From assembly GCF_001529295.1 (NCBI RefSeq), contig NZ_LLWK01000028.1, positions 20,401 to 84,400 on the forward strand: a stretch of DNA of 64,000 nucleotides, written 5' to 3'. The first letter of the stretch is position 1. Every line of letters starts with the position of its first letter. This stretch comes from Flavobacterium sp. TAB 87 (lineage in GTDB: Bacteria > Bacteroidota > Bacteroidia > Flavobacteriales > Flavobacteriaceae). Shown piece after piece: positions 26,453 to 35,825 of the stretch. The position numbers and the translations under genes were made by a program. Under the pieces are notes generated by a model. The model was not told the origin of the DNA. It ran no database searches and saw nothing but the letters and a program-made list of their open reading frames with translations.

Positions 26453-26545
26453 TCAATTTGCCTCATAATTCCCCTCCAATGGAGGGCTGCCCATTAGACA
26501 TGGTGGAAAAAAATATTTAAAAACAATACTCAACACGTCTCCAGC

Positions 26546-27788
26546 CTAAACCGATATTTACGTTTATTCGTATTGGCAACAAATGCAGAAACCTAAAATA
26601 AGAGGTGTTGAAAGAACTAAACAAGCCAAAGAAAAAAAGGCATTTAGTTTTGAATATGATAAAACTTGGTTAAAAACCGAACAAAAATTTCTCTTAGATA
26701 CAGACATACAATTATTCGGTGGTCTGTAATAAACCAATCAAAAACAAAATTTCGGAATCTTTCTAGACAGTATGCCAGACAATTGGGGACGTACCTTAAT
26801 GAAACGTCGCGAAACCCAACAAGCTAGAGAACATAATGAAAAACGAAAAACACTTTATGATATTGATTTTCTATTGGGTGTATATGACGAAAGTCGTATG
26901 GGAGCGTTACTATTTAAAACTGACCCAAATGGAGATTTCTTAGACAACAACAAAACCAGTTCTACTCCACCTTGGTCTTCCATTCGAGAATTACAAAATG
27001 CAGCTTCTCTATTCGAAAATGATAACGACGATGAAGAAGTGAATAAATGGCTAACAATACTCATGGCACCAGGTTCTTCTTTGGGTGGAGCAAGACCAAA
27101 AGCAAATATTTTAGATAATGATAAAAGCCTTTGGATTGCCAAATTCCCATCCAAGACAGATACCATAGACAAAGCAGCTTGGGAATTTTTAGCGTATCAA
27201 ATAGCAATTAATGCTGGAATCAATATGGCACCCTGCCGTATCGATAAAATCATGGGAAACCATCACACTTTTTTCACGAAACGCTTTGACAGAGAAAATG
27301 GTACGAGAATTCATTTTGCATCAGCCATGACCATGACAGGCAACAATGAAGATACTATAAGAGATAATCCTGCTAGCTATTTAGATATAGCCGAATTCAT
27401 CAGCAATCATGGGGCAAATGTAGAAGCTAATCTGTACCAATTATGGAGAAGATTAGTCTTCAATATAGCTATTTCTAATACTGACGACCATTTACGCAAC
27501 CATGGATTTATCCTAAGCAATCAAGGTTGGATTCTATCTCCAGCTTACGACCTCAATCCCTCTATTAACAAATATGGTTTAGCCCTCAATATTGATATCG
27601 ATAATAACGAACTCGATTTCGAATTGGCTAGAAGTGTGGGAGAGTATTATAGATCAAATAATTCTCAAATGGACAAGATCTTTGCTGATATACATAATGC
27701 GTTAATAGACTGGAAATTGATAGCTAAAGAAATTGGGATTTCTAGATCAGAACAGGAATTGATGACAAAGGCTTTTCTATTTAATTAG
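26546..27788 (+). pseudogene. hipA: hipA-type kinase gene with a broken 5' end
   Basis: The intact part, 26772-27788 (338 aa), holds the HipA kinase core: GARPKANI, WIAKFPS, FFTKRFDREN, catalytic SNTDDHLRNHGF and SPAYDLNPS. Upstream in the same frame lie the expected N-terminal pieces IYVYSYWQQMQKPKI (about 26556) and KAFSFEYDKTWL, but they are interrupted. Tandem TAA TAA codons sit at 26727-26732 where about two residues are expected. TNQKQNFGIFLDS then follows in frame. No start codon remains (CCTAAACCGATA where ATG-AAA-CCG-ATA would fit). The N-subdomain is therefore lost unless translation restarts at 26583 or 26772. A split HipS/HipT-like arrangement is a less likely reading. Confidence 0.75.
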
Positions 27789-27960
27789 TTTCATATAATA
27801 CTAAGTTGTTTTGTAAATTTGTTTCCTAATAAATATACAAAAAAACCTTTCGTAAGAATGACCAGTTTCAAAATTCCAGTCAAAATTTGAATAGGTTCAT
27901 TTGGTTAATTTTTCTAGATTTACAAATTACTACTTTAAATTGGTTAGTCTAAATTAAAAT

Positions 27961-28971
27961 ATGTCAACTACAAAATATCAAATTATTAGGTATAATAGAT
28001 TAGATCGATGCTTTCAAAACTTTGGAAAAGAATATACTATTGATGCTCTTTTAGCTAATGTAAACCAAGCGATTATTGACTATGATTCTAAAAGTGCAGG
28101 AATACAACTTAGAACTTTAAGAAAAGACATTGCATTTATGCGTTCGGAAGCGGGATACAATGCACCTATAGAAACTTATAAAAGCAGTAATGGAATTAAT
28201 TATTATCGATATGATGATAAAATTTTTTCTATAAATAAAAGTCCTTTAAATGATACTGAAGCTGAACAATTAAAAAATGCTATTTCTATTTTAAGCCGTT
28301 TTGAAGGCAGTCCAGAATTTGAATGGGTAAATGAAATTGCTCCTTTACTTAATGATAAATTTGGATTAAAAAGTCAAGAAAAGAAAGTAATGTCTTTGGA
28401 ATCTAATATTGATTACAGCGGTTACGATTATATTACCCCATTATTTAATGCGATCATTAATAAAACTGTAGTTAAAATAAATTACGAGCCATTTGGCAAA
28501 GAACCTTTTGATGTGATATTTCATCCTTATTTTTTAAAACAATATAACAATCGTTGGTTTGTATTAGGTTATAATGAGTTTAACCAAAGTCTTCATTGGA
28601 ACTTAGCCTTAGATAGAATAAAAGGTGAAATCTCAACTACTTCTTATAAATATAATATCGACACAACGGACTGGGAAGAATATTTTGAGGAGATAATTGG
28701 AGTTACAAAACCTATAGGAAACAAAGTGACAGAAGTTAAATTATTATTCAGCAAAGAGCAAGCTCCTTATATTAAAACAAAACCGATACATAGTACACAA
28801 AAAATTAAAATACAGGAGGATGGTACTTTAGAAGTTCGGATCAATGTTATTCTAAATTATGAATTAGAAACTAGAATACTTTCCTTTGGAGAAAAGGTAA
28901 AAGTTGTAGAGCCAGCTGTATTACTCAATATTATTTTAAATAGAATAAATAGGCAATTTGAAAGTTATTAA
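27961..28971 (+). CDS. WYL-domain transcriptional regulator
   Basis: 336 aa. The N-terminal part looks like a helix-turn-helix (IIRYNRLDRCFQNFGKEYTI; GIQLRTLRKDIAFM). A WYL domain lies at about 165-235 (VVKINYEPFG, FHPYFLKQYNNRWFVLGYN, LALDRIKGEI), followed by a C-terminal WCX-like extension. WYL regulators commonly control defence loci such as CBASS (CapW) and BREX. Here it opens the defence island. A palindrome starts 5 nt after its stop, and the same palindrome precedes the CBASS genes. Likely a ligand-responsive repressor of both operons. Confidence 0.88.
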   Translation: MSTTKYQIIRYNRLDRCFQNFGKEYTIDALLANVNQAIIDYDSKSAGIQLRTLRKDIAFMRSEAGYNAPIETYKSSNGINYYRYDDKIFSINKSPLNDTEAEQLKNAISILSRFEGSPEFEWVNEIAPLLNDKFGLKSQEKKVMSLESNIDYSGYDYITPLFNAIINKTVVKINYEPFGKEPFDVIFHPYFLKQYNNRWFVLGYNEFNQSLHWNLALDRIKGEISTTSYKYNIDTTDWEEYFEEIIGVTKPIGNKVTEVKLLFSKEQAPYIKTKPIHSTQKIKIQEDGTLEVRINVILNYELETRILSFGEKVKVVEPAVLLNIILNRINRQFESY

Positions 28972-28976
28972 TGAAC

Positions 28977-28995
28977 TGTGCACTCATAATGCACA
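28977..28995. promoter_or_regulatory. Candidate WYL operator, copy 1
   Basis: TGTGCACTCATAATGCACA has perfect 6-bp arms around a 7-nt centre. It lies 45 nt before the methyltransferase-kinase start. The 28-nt context ACTGTGCACTCATAATGCAC plus AAATAGTT recurs, with small changes, at 43224. Confidence 0.7.
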
Positions 28996-29039
28996 AATAG
29001 TTAAGACCTTTGAACTGTAATTAAAAAACAATTGATTTT

Positions 29040-31640
29040 ATGGCGAAAGTAGTATACTCAAACCCAGTGGAAGTTATCTCATTCAAAATTTTTGGTATTT
29101 TCGATGCTTTTAGAACAAATCCTAAATTAAGTCATTTAGAGGATTCTGTACCAGTTGTTCTTTTGCTTGTATCATTATATAAAGATGGTGTAATTTGTGA
29201 AAAAACGTTCACTAATAATTTCAGTCTTTCAGATCTTAAAACACTCATTTTTGAGTCAAATCTAGATAAAGAGACTAAGGATACTTATTTATTGATTTTT
29301 GATGTACTTAGTGATTCTTTGTCAAAAGTATTTAGTCAACCACTTGGTTATCTAAACTTTCATCTTTTTCAAAACGGGAAAGAAATGCTTTCAGAAAATT
29401 TTTCAAATGTAATAGACGACATTATTTATAAGATTTCTAAATCGCAAGGGCGTCATGCGGGTGAATTTATTCAACCTTTAGAATTGACTCGATTAATGTG
29501 TGGCTTAGCAAACTTAAGTATGAATTCAAAAGTATTCAATCCTTTTGCAGGTTTAGCTTCGTTTGATATTTATCTTAATAAAAATCAAGAATTTTTTGGC
29601 CAAGAGCTAAATAAAAAGACCTGGGCACTTGGTGCTTTAAGACTTATGGCTTACGGTAAACGAGTAAGTTCAGAATATATTTGCGAGGATTCTATTTTAA
29701 ATTGGCCTAAAAATACAGAAAAGTTTGATTTGATTATTTCGAATCCTCCTTACGGTGTTAGATTTGGCAATAATTATAAAGGTGTTGAGCATGAATTTAG
29801 GACTATTGAACAATTTTTAATTAAAAATGGAGTAGATTCTTTATCTGAAAATGGCAAATTAATTGTCCTTTTACCACAAGGTTTTTTATTTAGAGGAATG
29901 CAAGAAGAACGATTAAGAACGTTGCTAATTGAAGAAGATTTAATAGACACTATTATTTCCTTACCCGGAGGCTTGTTATTAAATACGGGAATACCATTAA
30001 TTATTTTAGTTCTTGATAGAAACAAGAAACTACCTGGTAGAGTAAAATTTGTTGATGCTAAGAATTTTGTCAATCTTAAAGGACCAAGAGAAAAGGTATT
30101 GAATGACCAAGAATTACTTAGTCAAATAATGGACACTTCAATTATCGATTATTCTGACAATCAAAACGTGGTTAATGAACCTTCTGAAACATATAATTCA
30201 ACTAGTTCAGCAAAGATTAATTATTTAGTTCGTTTGGTTGACAACAGTCAAATAAAAGAAAATGATTACAATCTGAGTGTTACACGCTATTTCCAAGAAC
30301 ATATTGAAGGTGTAAAACTTAGAGATATTATTGAACCATACAGAGGGCTACGAGGAAATCTTCCTGAAACTGGAAAGCTAATTCGTATTCGTGATTTAAA
30401 AGATGATAATGTAAATTTTTTATTAGATGATAAAGCTGTTGAAGAAACAGAATTGAATAGACACATGATTCACCAAATTGATGAATCATGTTTATTATTG
30501 GCAATACGTTGGAAAACATTAAAGCCTACTTTTTTTGAGTATAAGGGTAGCCCAATTTTCAAAAGTCAGGATATTTTTTCAGCCAAAATTAAACAAGTAA
30601 AAATTGATGAAGTTAACATAGCTTATTTAATCAATGAGCTTCAATCAGAATATGTTCAGAAGCAATTGGATTCATATCGCTTGGGTGCTACTATTCCTTT
30701 TATTCGTCAGGTTGATTTACTCAATGTGGTAATTAAATTACCTTCATTGGAGGAACAACATGCAAAAGTTAGTGGAATTATTGAACTTTCTTCAAAACTA
30801 AAGGAACTTGAGGTAGAGAAAGAAAATTTATTAAAAGGTATTAAAAAAGAAGAAACCGAAAGTTCAACTTCTTTAAGTCATATTTTAGGAAAACCTTTAT
30901 TAAGTATAGGATCTTCTCTTGAAATAATTCAAAATACTTTATCTAAAGTATATCCAGAATGGAAAGATTTATTAATTAGTGAAACCAAACAATTTTATAT
31001 GATTGATGCATTTGAATCCATTTCTAAAAATGTCAAATATATTCAAGAACTAGCAGATGAAAATACTGCTTTAGTAAGTGTATATTCATTCAATTTAATA
31101 GAAATTAATTTTCTGAAATTTCTATCTGAATTCGTCAAAAATGAAAAGAAAAGTCTAAAAAACAATATTGACATTAAACTAGATATTCATGAAGATATAA
31201 AAGAACAAATGAACAATAAAGTTTTCGTTTTTGGTAACGAACAAAAACTAAAAATTGTTTTGATAAACCTTATCGATAATGCTAAAAATCATGCTTTCAT
31301 AGAGCCAGACATGGAAAATAAAATAAATATTGAAATACTTCCTTTTACCAGAAATGAAAGAGAGGCCTATTTGTTAAATTATGATATTAATGGACGAAAA
31401 TCATATGTTGAGATAAGAATTTCAAATACAGGAAAACCTTTTCCAAAAGATTTTACATTAGAAGACTACACAAGAAAAAATTTTGCTGTTGGAAAAACTC
31501 GTAACAGAGGTTTGGGTGGTTATGAAGTTAATGAGATAATTAAAGCTCACAATGAAGGAAAAAAAGCGCTGAATATATCTTCTTCAGAAGATGATAAAAA
31601 ATACAGTTCAACTGTTTCATTTTTAATACCAATAATTTAA
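29040..31640 (+). CDS. DNA methyltransferase-specificity-histidine kinase fusion
   Basis: 866 aa with three parts. (1) Residues about 135-370 are an HsdM-like N6-adenine methyltransferase: GRHAGEFIQPLELTRLMCGL, VFNPFAGLASFD (SAM site) and catalytic NPPY at 235-238. (2) Residues about 400-595 resemble half an HsdS target-recognition unit, ending in a helix (HAKVSGIIELSSKLKELEVE). (3) The C-terminus is a GHKL histidine kinase: a candidate phospho-His614 in SLSHILGKPLLSIG, N-box NLIDNAKNHA (Asn743, Asn747), RISNTGKPFP and RGLGGYEVNEII (G boxes). The receiver gene starts 2 nt after its stop. I infer DNA-state sensing coupled to phosphotransfer. All key residues are present. Confidence 0.85.
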   Translation: MAKVVYSNPVEVISFKIFGIFDAFRTNPKLSHLEDSVPVVLLLVSLYKDGVICEKTFTNNFSLSDLKTLIFESNLDKETKDTYLLIFDVLSDSLSKVFSQPLGYLNFHLFQNGKEMLSENFSNVIDDIIYKISKSQGRHAGEFIQPLELTRLMCGLANLSMNSKVFNPFAGLASFDIYLNKNQEFFGQELNKKTWALGALRLMAYGKRVSSEYICEDSILNWPKNTEKFDLIISNPPYGVRFGNNYKGVEHEFRTIEQFLIKNGVDSLSENGKLIVLLPQGFLFRGMQEERLRTLLIEEDLIDTIISLPGGLLLNTGIPLIILVLDRNKKLPGRVKFVDAKNFVNLKGPREKVLNDQELLSQIMDTSIIDYSDNQNVVNEPSETYNSTSSAKINYLVRLVDNSQIKENDYNLSVTRYFQEHIEGVKLRDIIEPYRGLRGNLPETGKLIRIRDLKDDNVNFLLDDKAVEETELNRHMIHQIDESCLLLAIRWKTLKPTFFEYKGSPIFKSQDIFSAKIKQVKIDEVNIAYLINELQSEYVQKQLDSYRLGATIPFIRQVDLLNVVIKLPSLEEQHAKVSGIIELSSKLKELEVEKENLLKGIKKEETESSTSLSHILGKPLLSIGSSLEIIQNTLSKVYPEWKDLLISETKQFYMIDAFESISKNVKYIQELADENTALVSVYSFNLIEINFLKFLSEFVKNEKKSLKNNIDIKLDIHEDIKEQMNNKVFVFGNEQKLKIVLINLIDNAKNHAFIEPDMENKINIEILPFTRNEREAYLLNYDINGRKSYVEIRISNTGKPFPKDFTLEDYTRKNFAVGKTRNRGLGGYEVNEIIKAHNEGKKALNISSSEDDKKYSSTVSFLIPII

Positions 31641-31642
31641 TT

Positions 31643-32824
31643 ATGAGTAAAATATATAAAATACTTTGGATAGATGATGAACATGATGACGATGCATTAT
31701 TACCATTTATTCTTCAAGCTGAAGCTCAGGGCATTATATTAGAAGGATATGGTTCCTTTAAAGAAGGTTTTTATGCGCTTGAATCAAATATAAATAATTA
31801 CGATCTTATTCTTCTTGATGCATTATTTTTTGAAGATGAAACATCAGAAACTCCTAACCCTGCAGGTTTAGGCTCTGCTATTCAGAAAATACATGAATTA
31901 AGAAGCAGAAAAACATTTCCATATTTTGTATTGTCTGGACAAACTCATTTTACGGATGTTACCAATCCTATACTTGAAGCTTTCAAGATTAGATGTTACA
32001 ACAAAAAGAATCCCGATGATGTTAAAGAGTTGTTAATCAATATTAAGACTGAAGCGGATAATCAAATTGTAACTCAAATTAAGCATGAAAATCAATTACT
32101 TTTTAATGTTTTAAAAGAATATCCCGACGAAGTTAGAGACACATTTATTACTATTTTCAGAAATCAAAAAGAAGGTAATAATCAATTTGATGATCAATTA
32201 TACTTTACGCAATTAAGAATTATTTTAGAACATTTATTTAGAAAAGCAAACGATATTGGAATACTGCACGATGCCTGTGTTCAAAAAGGAAATAATCAAG
32301 TTAACTTAACAGAGTCAAGTTTGTTTTTAGCTGGTTTTGATACAAAACATTTGAATGTTAACTGTGCCATAACCCATTTTCCGAAGTTAATCGCTGAAAA
32401 TGTAAAAAACATAATTTATACCACAGGAGCTGCATCTCACACTTCTAATGTCAATGTAACTCAAAATATCGATATACAAGCTTACAGAAAGGACATAATA
32501 TCACCATACCTCTTATATTCTTTAGCTTTCCAATTAATGGATGTTTTATTATGGTTTGATAGCTATAGCAAAACCAATGATGATATTGCATTAAATCGAT
32601 CATTGTGGAAAAGTTTTAATAGAGACCAATTTGGTAACAAAATTGAGATAGAAAAAATAACAAACATTACTCATAGCGGTTGGGGAACAGTTGAAATCAA
32701 TAACGGAACTAAAAAAATTAGTATACACAAAGATGCTATTACGCAAAGTAATTTGGCTGTCGGAGATCAAATTAAGTTCAATGTTAAAGACTCTTCTTTA
32801 GCACAAAACATAACAAAAATTTAA
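31643..32824 (+). CDS. Response-regulator-like protein with cold-shock-like C-terminus
   Basis: 393 aa. The N-terminal receiver domain has Asp11/Asp12 (ILWIDDE), the likely phospho-acceptor Asp59 (DLILLDALF) and the Ser of FVLSGQ. Residues about 150-330 are helical, with no known family recognised. The last 60 residues (SGWGTVEINNGTKKISIHKD and VGDQIKFNVKD) look like a cold-shock/OB fold that could bind nucleic acid. There is no DNA-binding HTH, so the output is probably not ordinary transcription control. Almost certainly the partner of the kinase fused to the methyltransferase 2 nt upstream. Confidence 0.8.
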   Translation: MSKIYKILWIDDEHDDDALLPFILQAEAQGIILEGYGSFKEGFYALESNINNYDLILLDALFFEDETSETPNPAGLGSAIQKIHELRSRKTFPYFVLSGQTHFTDVTNPILEAFKIRCYNKKNPDDVKELLINIKTEADNQIVTQIKHENQLLFNVLKEYPDEVRDTFITIFRNQKEGNNQFDDQLYFTQLRIILEHLFRKANDIGILHDACVQKGNNQVNLTESSLFLAGFDTKHLNVNCAITHFPKLIAENVKNIIYTTGAASHTSNVNVTQNIDIQAYRKDIISPYLLYSLAFQLMDVLLWFDSYSKTNDDIALNRSLWKSFNRDQFGNKIEIEKITNITHSGWGTVEINNGTKKISIHKDAITQSNLAVGDQIKFNVKDSSLAQNITKI

Positions 32825-32843
32825 AATAAATACAATAATACCC

Positions 32844-34562
32844 ATGATAACAGGCGACCTCAAATCATCAATAGACGCAATATGGAGCACCTTTTGGACA
32901 GGAGGAGTTACCAACACCATAACAATCGTAGAGCAACTTACATACCTCATCTTCATTAAAGATTTAGACGAGTCAGAGGTAAGAAACGAGTTAAAAGCAC
33001 GACACGGTTTCAAATACACACCTATTTTTAACCAAGAACAACAACAGTTCCGTTGGAAAAATATAAAAGAACTAGATGTAAATGCACGACATAATCTCTT
33101 TACCAATACAGTTGATGGAATTTTTCCATTCATTCGTTCCTTAGGGAAAGAAACAAGTCTTTTCGCTACCCACATGAAAGGAGCGACATTTGGCATTTCT
33201 AAACCTGCTGTATTGGACCAAGTAATGGAGAAGCTAGAAAATATCGACATGTCTAAGCAAGACACAAAAGGAGATATTTACGAATACCTATTGTCAAAAT
33301 TAGAAGGCGGTGGAACAGCTGGACAATTCCGTACACCACGACACATTATTAAATTAATGGTAGAGCTGATGCAACCTACTTTAGAAGACACAGTGTGTGA
33401 TCCATCAGTAGGGACTGCGGGGTTTTTAGTAGCTGCCAAAGAATACATCGACAAACACAACGACGTCACTAAATTGGACCGATACGCAAACCACATCAAT
33501 ACAAAGATGTTCAACGGTACAGAATTCGATGCGACGATGTTGCGTATTGCTTCTATGAACTTATACCTGCACGGTGTTGAAGAACCAAATATTATAGATG
33601 TCGATGCTGTTTCTAAAGACAATACAATTTCAAATGCCTATACCTTAGTATTAGCAAATCCTCCGTTTAAAGGAACAATCGACAAAGAAAGTATTGCTCC
33701 GGGATTAAAAAATGTTACCGATACCTCGAAAACCGAATTGTTATTTTTAGCCCTTATGCTTCGACAATTAAAAACCGGTGGTCGTGCAGCAGTAATTGTA
33801 CCTGATGGTGTATTATTCGGAAGCGGAAAAGCGTACAAAAGTATTAGAGAAGAAATCATAGCTAATAACAAACTAGAAGCAGTTATCTCAATGCCTAGTG
33901 GAGTTTTTAAACCTTATGCCGGAGTAAGCACTGCCATAATCATTTTTACAAAAACAGGAACTGGTGGAACTGATAATGTTTGGTTCTACGATATGCTTGC
34001 CGATGGAAAATCATTAGACGACAAACGTAGTTTATTAGTAGACGAAGACTTATTCATGGATTTTGCCTTTGGTGATGCCTTTTCAAAAAGAAAAGAAATT
34101 ATTAAAGATGCAGATGCAAGTACTCCAAAAAAAGGAGACAACGACAGTGAAGATGAGTTTGACTTTTTGCCTAATAAAAAAGAAAAACAAGATACCCTAC
34201 ACGCTAAATTCAATTTACCGCAAATTCTTGATCATTACCGTTATTTAAAAAGTGATTATTTCAAAAAAATGCACGGTAAAAACGGAGAAGTGTTACATGT
34301 TCATGATGTACCAGAAAATTTAGGATGGGACAAGTTTATGAACGGTACGTGTACCCACGATTACAGCGACAGAACCTCTCAAAGTTTCTTAGTGCCTTTT
34401 AAAGAAATAAAAGAAAACGATTGGGATTTATCGATAAACTCATACAAGAAAATAGTGTATGAAGAAGTCGTATACGATGCGCCTAAAATTATTATCGATA
34501 GAATATTAGAAACTGAAAAGGAAAGAGCAAAATTAATGTCTAATCTAAAAAGTAATTTATAG
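32844..34562 (+). CDS. hsdM: Type I restriction-modification methyltransferase HsdM
   Basis: 572 aa. HsdM N-terminal helical region (DAIWSTFWTGGVTNTITIVE), GQFRTPRHIIKLMVELM, SAM-binding DPSVGTAGFLV, and the catalytic NPPF at 272-275 (LANPPFKGT). It modifies adenine with HsdS as the specificity subunit. This is a second, conventional methyltransferase, clearly different from the kinase-fused one 1.2 kb upstream. It starts 19 nt after the receiver gene and shares its last base with the hsdS GTG start. Confidence 0.95.
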   Translation: MITGDLKSSIDAIWSTFWTGGVTNTITIVEQLTYLIFIKDLDESEVRNELKARHGFKYTPIFNQEQQQFRWKNIKELDVNARHNLFTNTVDGIFPFIRSLGKETSLFATHMKGATFGISKPAVLDQVMEKLENIDMSKQDTKGDIYEYLLSKLEGGGTAGQFRTPRHIIKLMVELMQPTLEDTVCDPSVGTAGFLVAAKEYIDKHNDVTKLDRYANHINTKMFNGTEFDATMLRIASMNLYLHGVEEPNIIDVDAVSKDNTISNAYTLVLANPPFKGTIDKESIAPGLKNVTDTSKTELLFLALMLRQLKTGGRAAVIVPDGVLFGSGKAYKSIREEIIANNKLEAVISMPSGVFKPYAGVSTAIIIFTKTGTGGTDNVWFYDMLADGKSLDDKRSLLVDEDLFMDFAFGDAFSKRKEIIKDADASTPKKGDNDSEDEFDFLPNKKEKQDTLHAKFNLPQILDHYRYLKSDYFKKMHGKNGEVLHVHDVPENLGWDKFMNGTCTHDYSDRTSQSFLVPFKEIKENDWDLSINSYKKIVYEEVVYDAPKIIIDRILETEKERAKLMSNLKSNL

Positions 34563-35806
34563 TGATAGTTGATTTAAATTACGTTCCAAAAGGTTGGAAA
34601 AAAATTAAAATACCTAAAGTCTTATTTTTTCAAGAAGGACCAGGTGTTAGAAATTGGCAGTTTACAGAGACAGGTGTCAAATTACTTAATGTTGGTAATA
34701 TCAATCTAGGAAAGATTGATTTAAGCAAAACAAGTATTCACTTATCCGATGAAGAAGCTAATGGAAAATACAAGCATTTTCTAGTGGATGATGGCGATTT
34801 ATTAATTGCTTGCTCTGGCATTGTTGTAGATAATTTTCATAACAAAATTGCTTTTGCTAAAAAAGAACATTTACCACTGTGTTTAAATACAAGTACAATG
34901 CGTTTTAAAGCATTGAATGATAAGGTAGATTTAAATTATTTCAAATATTATTTACAAACAGTTCATTTTACGGCACAATTAAGAAAATTAATTACAGGTT
35001 CTGCACAACTTAATTTTGGTCCAAGCCATATCAAGAAAATTGACTTGTTATTACCTCCACTAGAAACACAAAAACACATCGCACAAATTCAAGACGATGC
35101 AGCTGCTTTACGCGATAAAACAGAGCAACTTCTTAAAGAATATGATGCTTTAGCACAATCTATCTTTTTAGACATGTTTGGAGATCCAGTTATTAATCCT
35201 CAAAATTGGGAAAAAAGAAAGTTGAAAAATGGTATTATTAATCTCCAATCAGGTTTAAGTTTATCTGGTGAGGAAAGAGACTTGAAAGAAGGAGAAATTG
35301 CAGTATTGAAAATAAGTGCAATTACAACTGGTGAATTTATTAATACTGAATATAAAGTTGTTGATAAAACCAACATCAGTAAATTCCTTGTTTTTCCTAA
35401 AAAAGGAGATTTATTATTTTCCAGAGCTAATACAAAAGAAAAAGTTGGTGCTATTGCAACTGTAGATAGAGATTATAATAATATTTTTATTCCAGATAAA
35501 TTATGGAGAATAGATACTAACCATCTTTTGAATAAAACGTTTTTAAAATTTATATTATCACATAGTGGTTTTAGATATAATATTGAGAAAGTATCTACTG
35601 GAACATCTGGATCAATGGTTAATATTTCAATGTCAAAATTTCTTAAAATTGAAGCTCCTTTTCCACCCATAGATCTCCAAAAGCAATTCGCAGAAAAAAT
35701 AATATTAATCGAAAAGCAAAAAGAATTAGCAAAACAAGAGCTTCAAGAAAGCCACGATTTGTTTAATTGTTTGTTGCAAAAAGCGTTTAAAGGAGAATTA
35801 GTGTAA
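34562..35806 (+). CDS. hsdS: Type I specificity subunit HsdS
   Basis: 414 aa from a GTG start that overlaps the hsdM stop by 1 nt. It has two target-recognition domains: TRD1 about 1-165 (VPKGWKKIKIPKVLF; HIKKIDLLLPPLETQKHIAQ) and TRD2 about 215-380 (NWEKRKLKNGIINLQSGLSL; APFPPIDLQKQFAEKI). They are separated by central and C-terminal conserved helices (LLKEYDALAQSIFLDMFGDP; CLLQKAFKGELV). Standard length. The two half-sites it recognises cannot be predicted from sequence. Confidence 0.93.
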   Translation: MIVDLNYVPKGWKKIKIPKVLFFQEGPGVRNWQFTETGVKLLNVGNINLGKIDLSKTSIHLSDEEANGKYKHFLVDDGDLLIACSGIVVDNFHNKIAFAKKEHLPLCLNTSTMRFKALNDKVDLNYFKYYLQTVHFTAQLRKLITGSAQLNFGPSHIKKIDLLLPPLETQKHIAQIQDDAAALRDKTEQLLKEYDALAQSIFLDMFGDPVINPQNWEKRKLKNGIINLQSGLSLSGEERDLKEGEIAVLKISAITTGEFINTEYKVVDKTNISKFLVFPKKGDLLFSRANTKEKVGAIATVDRDYNNIFIPDKLWRIDTNHLLNKTFLKFILSHSGFRYNIEKVSTGTSGSMVNISMSKFLKIEAPFPPIDLQKQFAEKIILIEKQKELAKQELQESHDLFNCLLQKAFKGELV

Positions 35807-35825
35807 AATCATAATTAAAAAAAAA

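Noticed and set aside
29040..31640. Reading the methyltransferase-kinase protein as a plain type I HsdM
   Set aside because: A separate, complete hsdM lies 1.2 kb downstream, and the C-terminal 260 residues carry clear GHKL kinase motifs that HsdM lacks.
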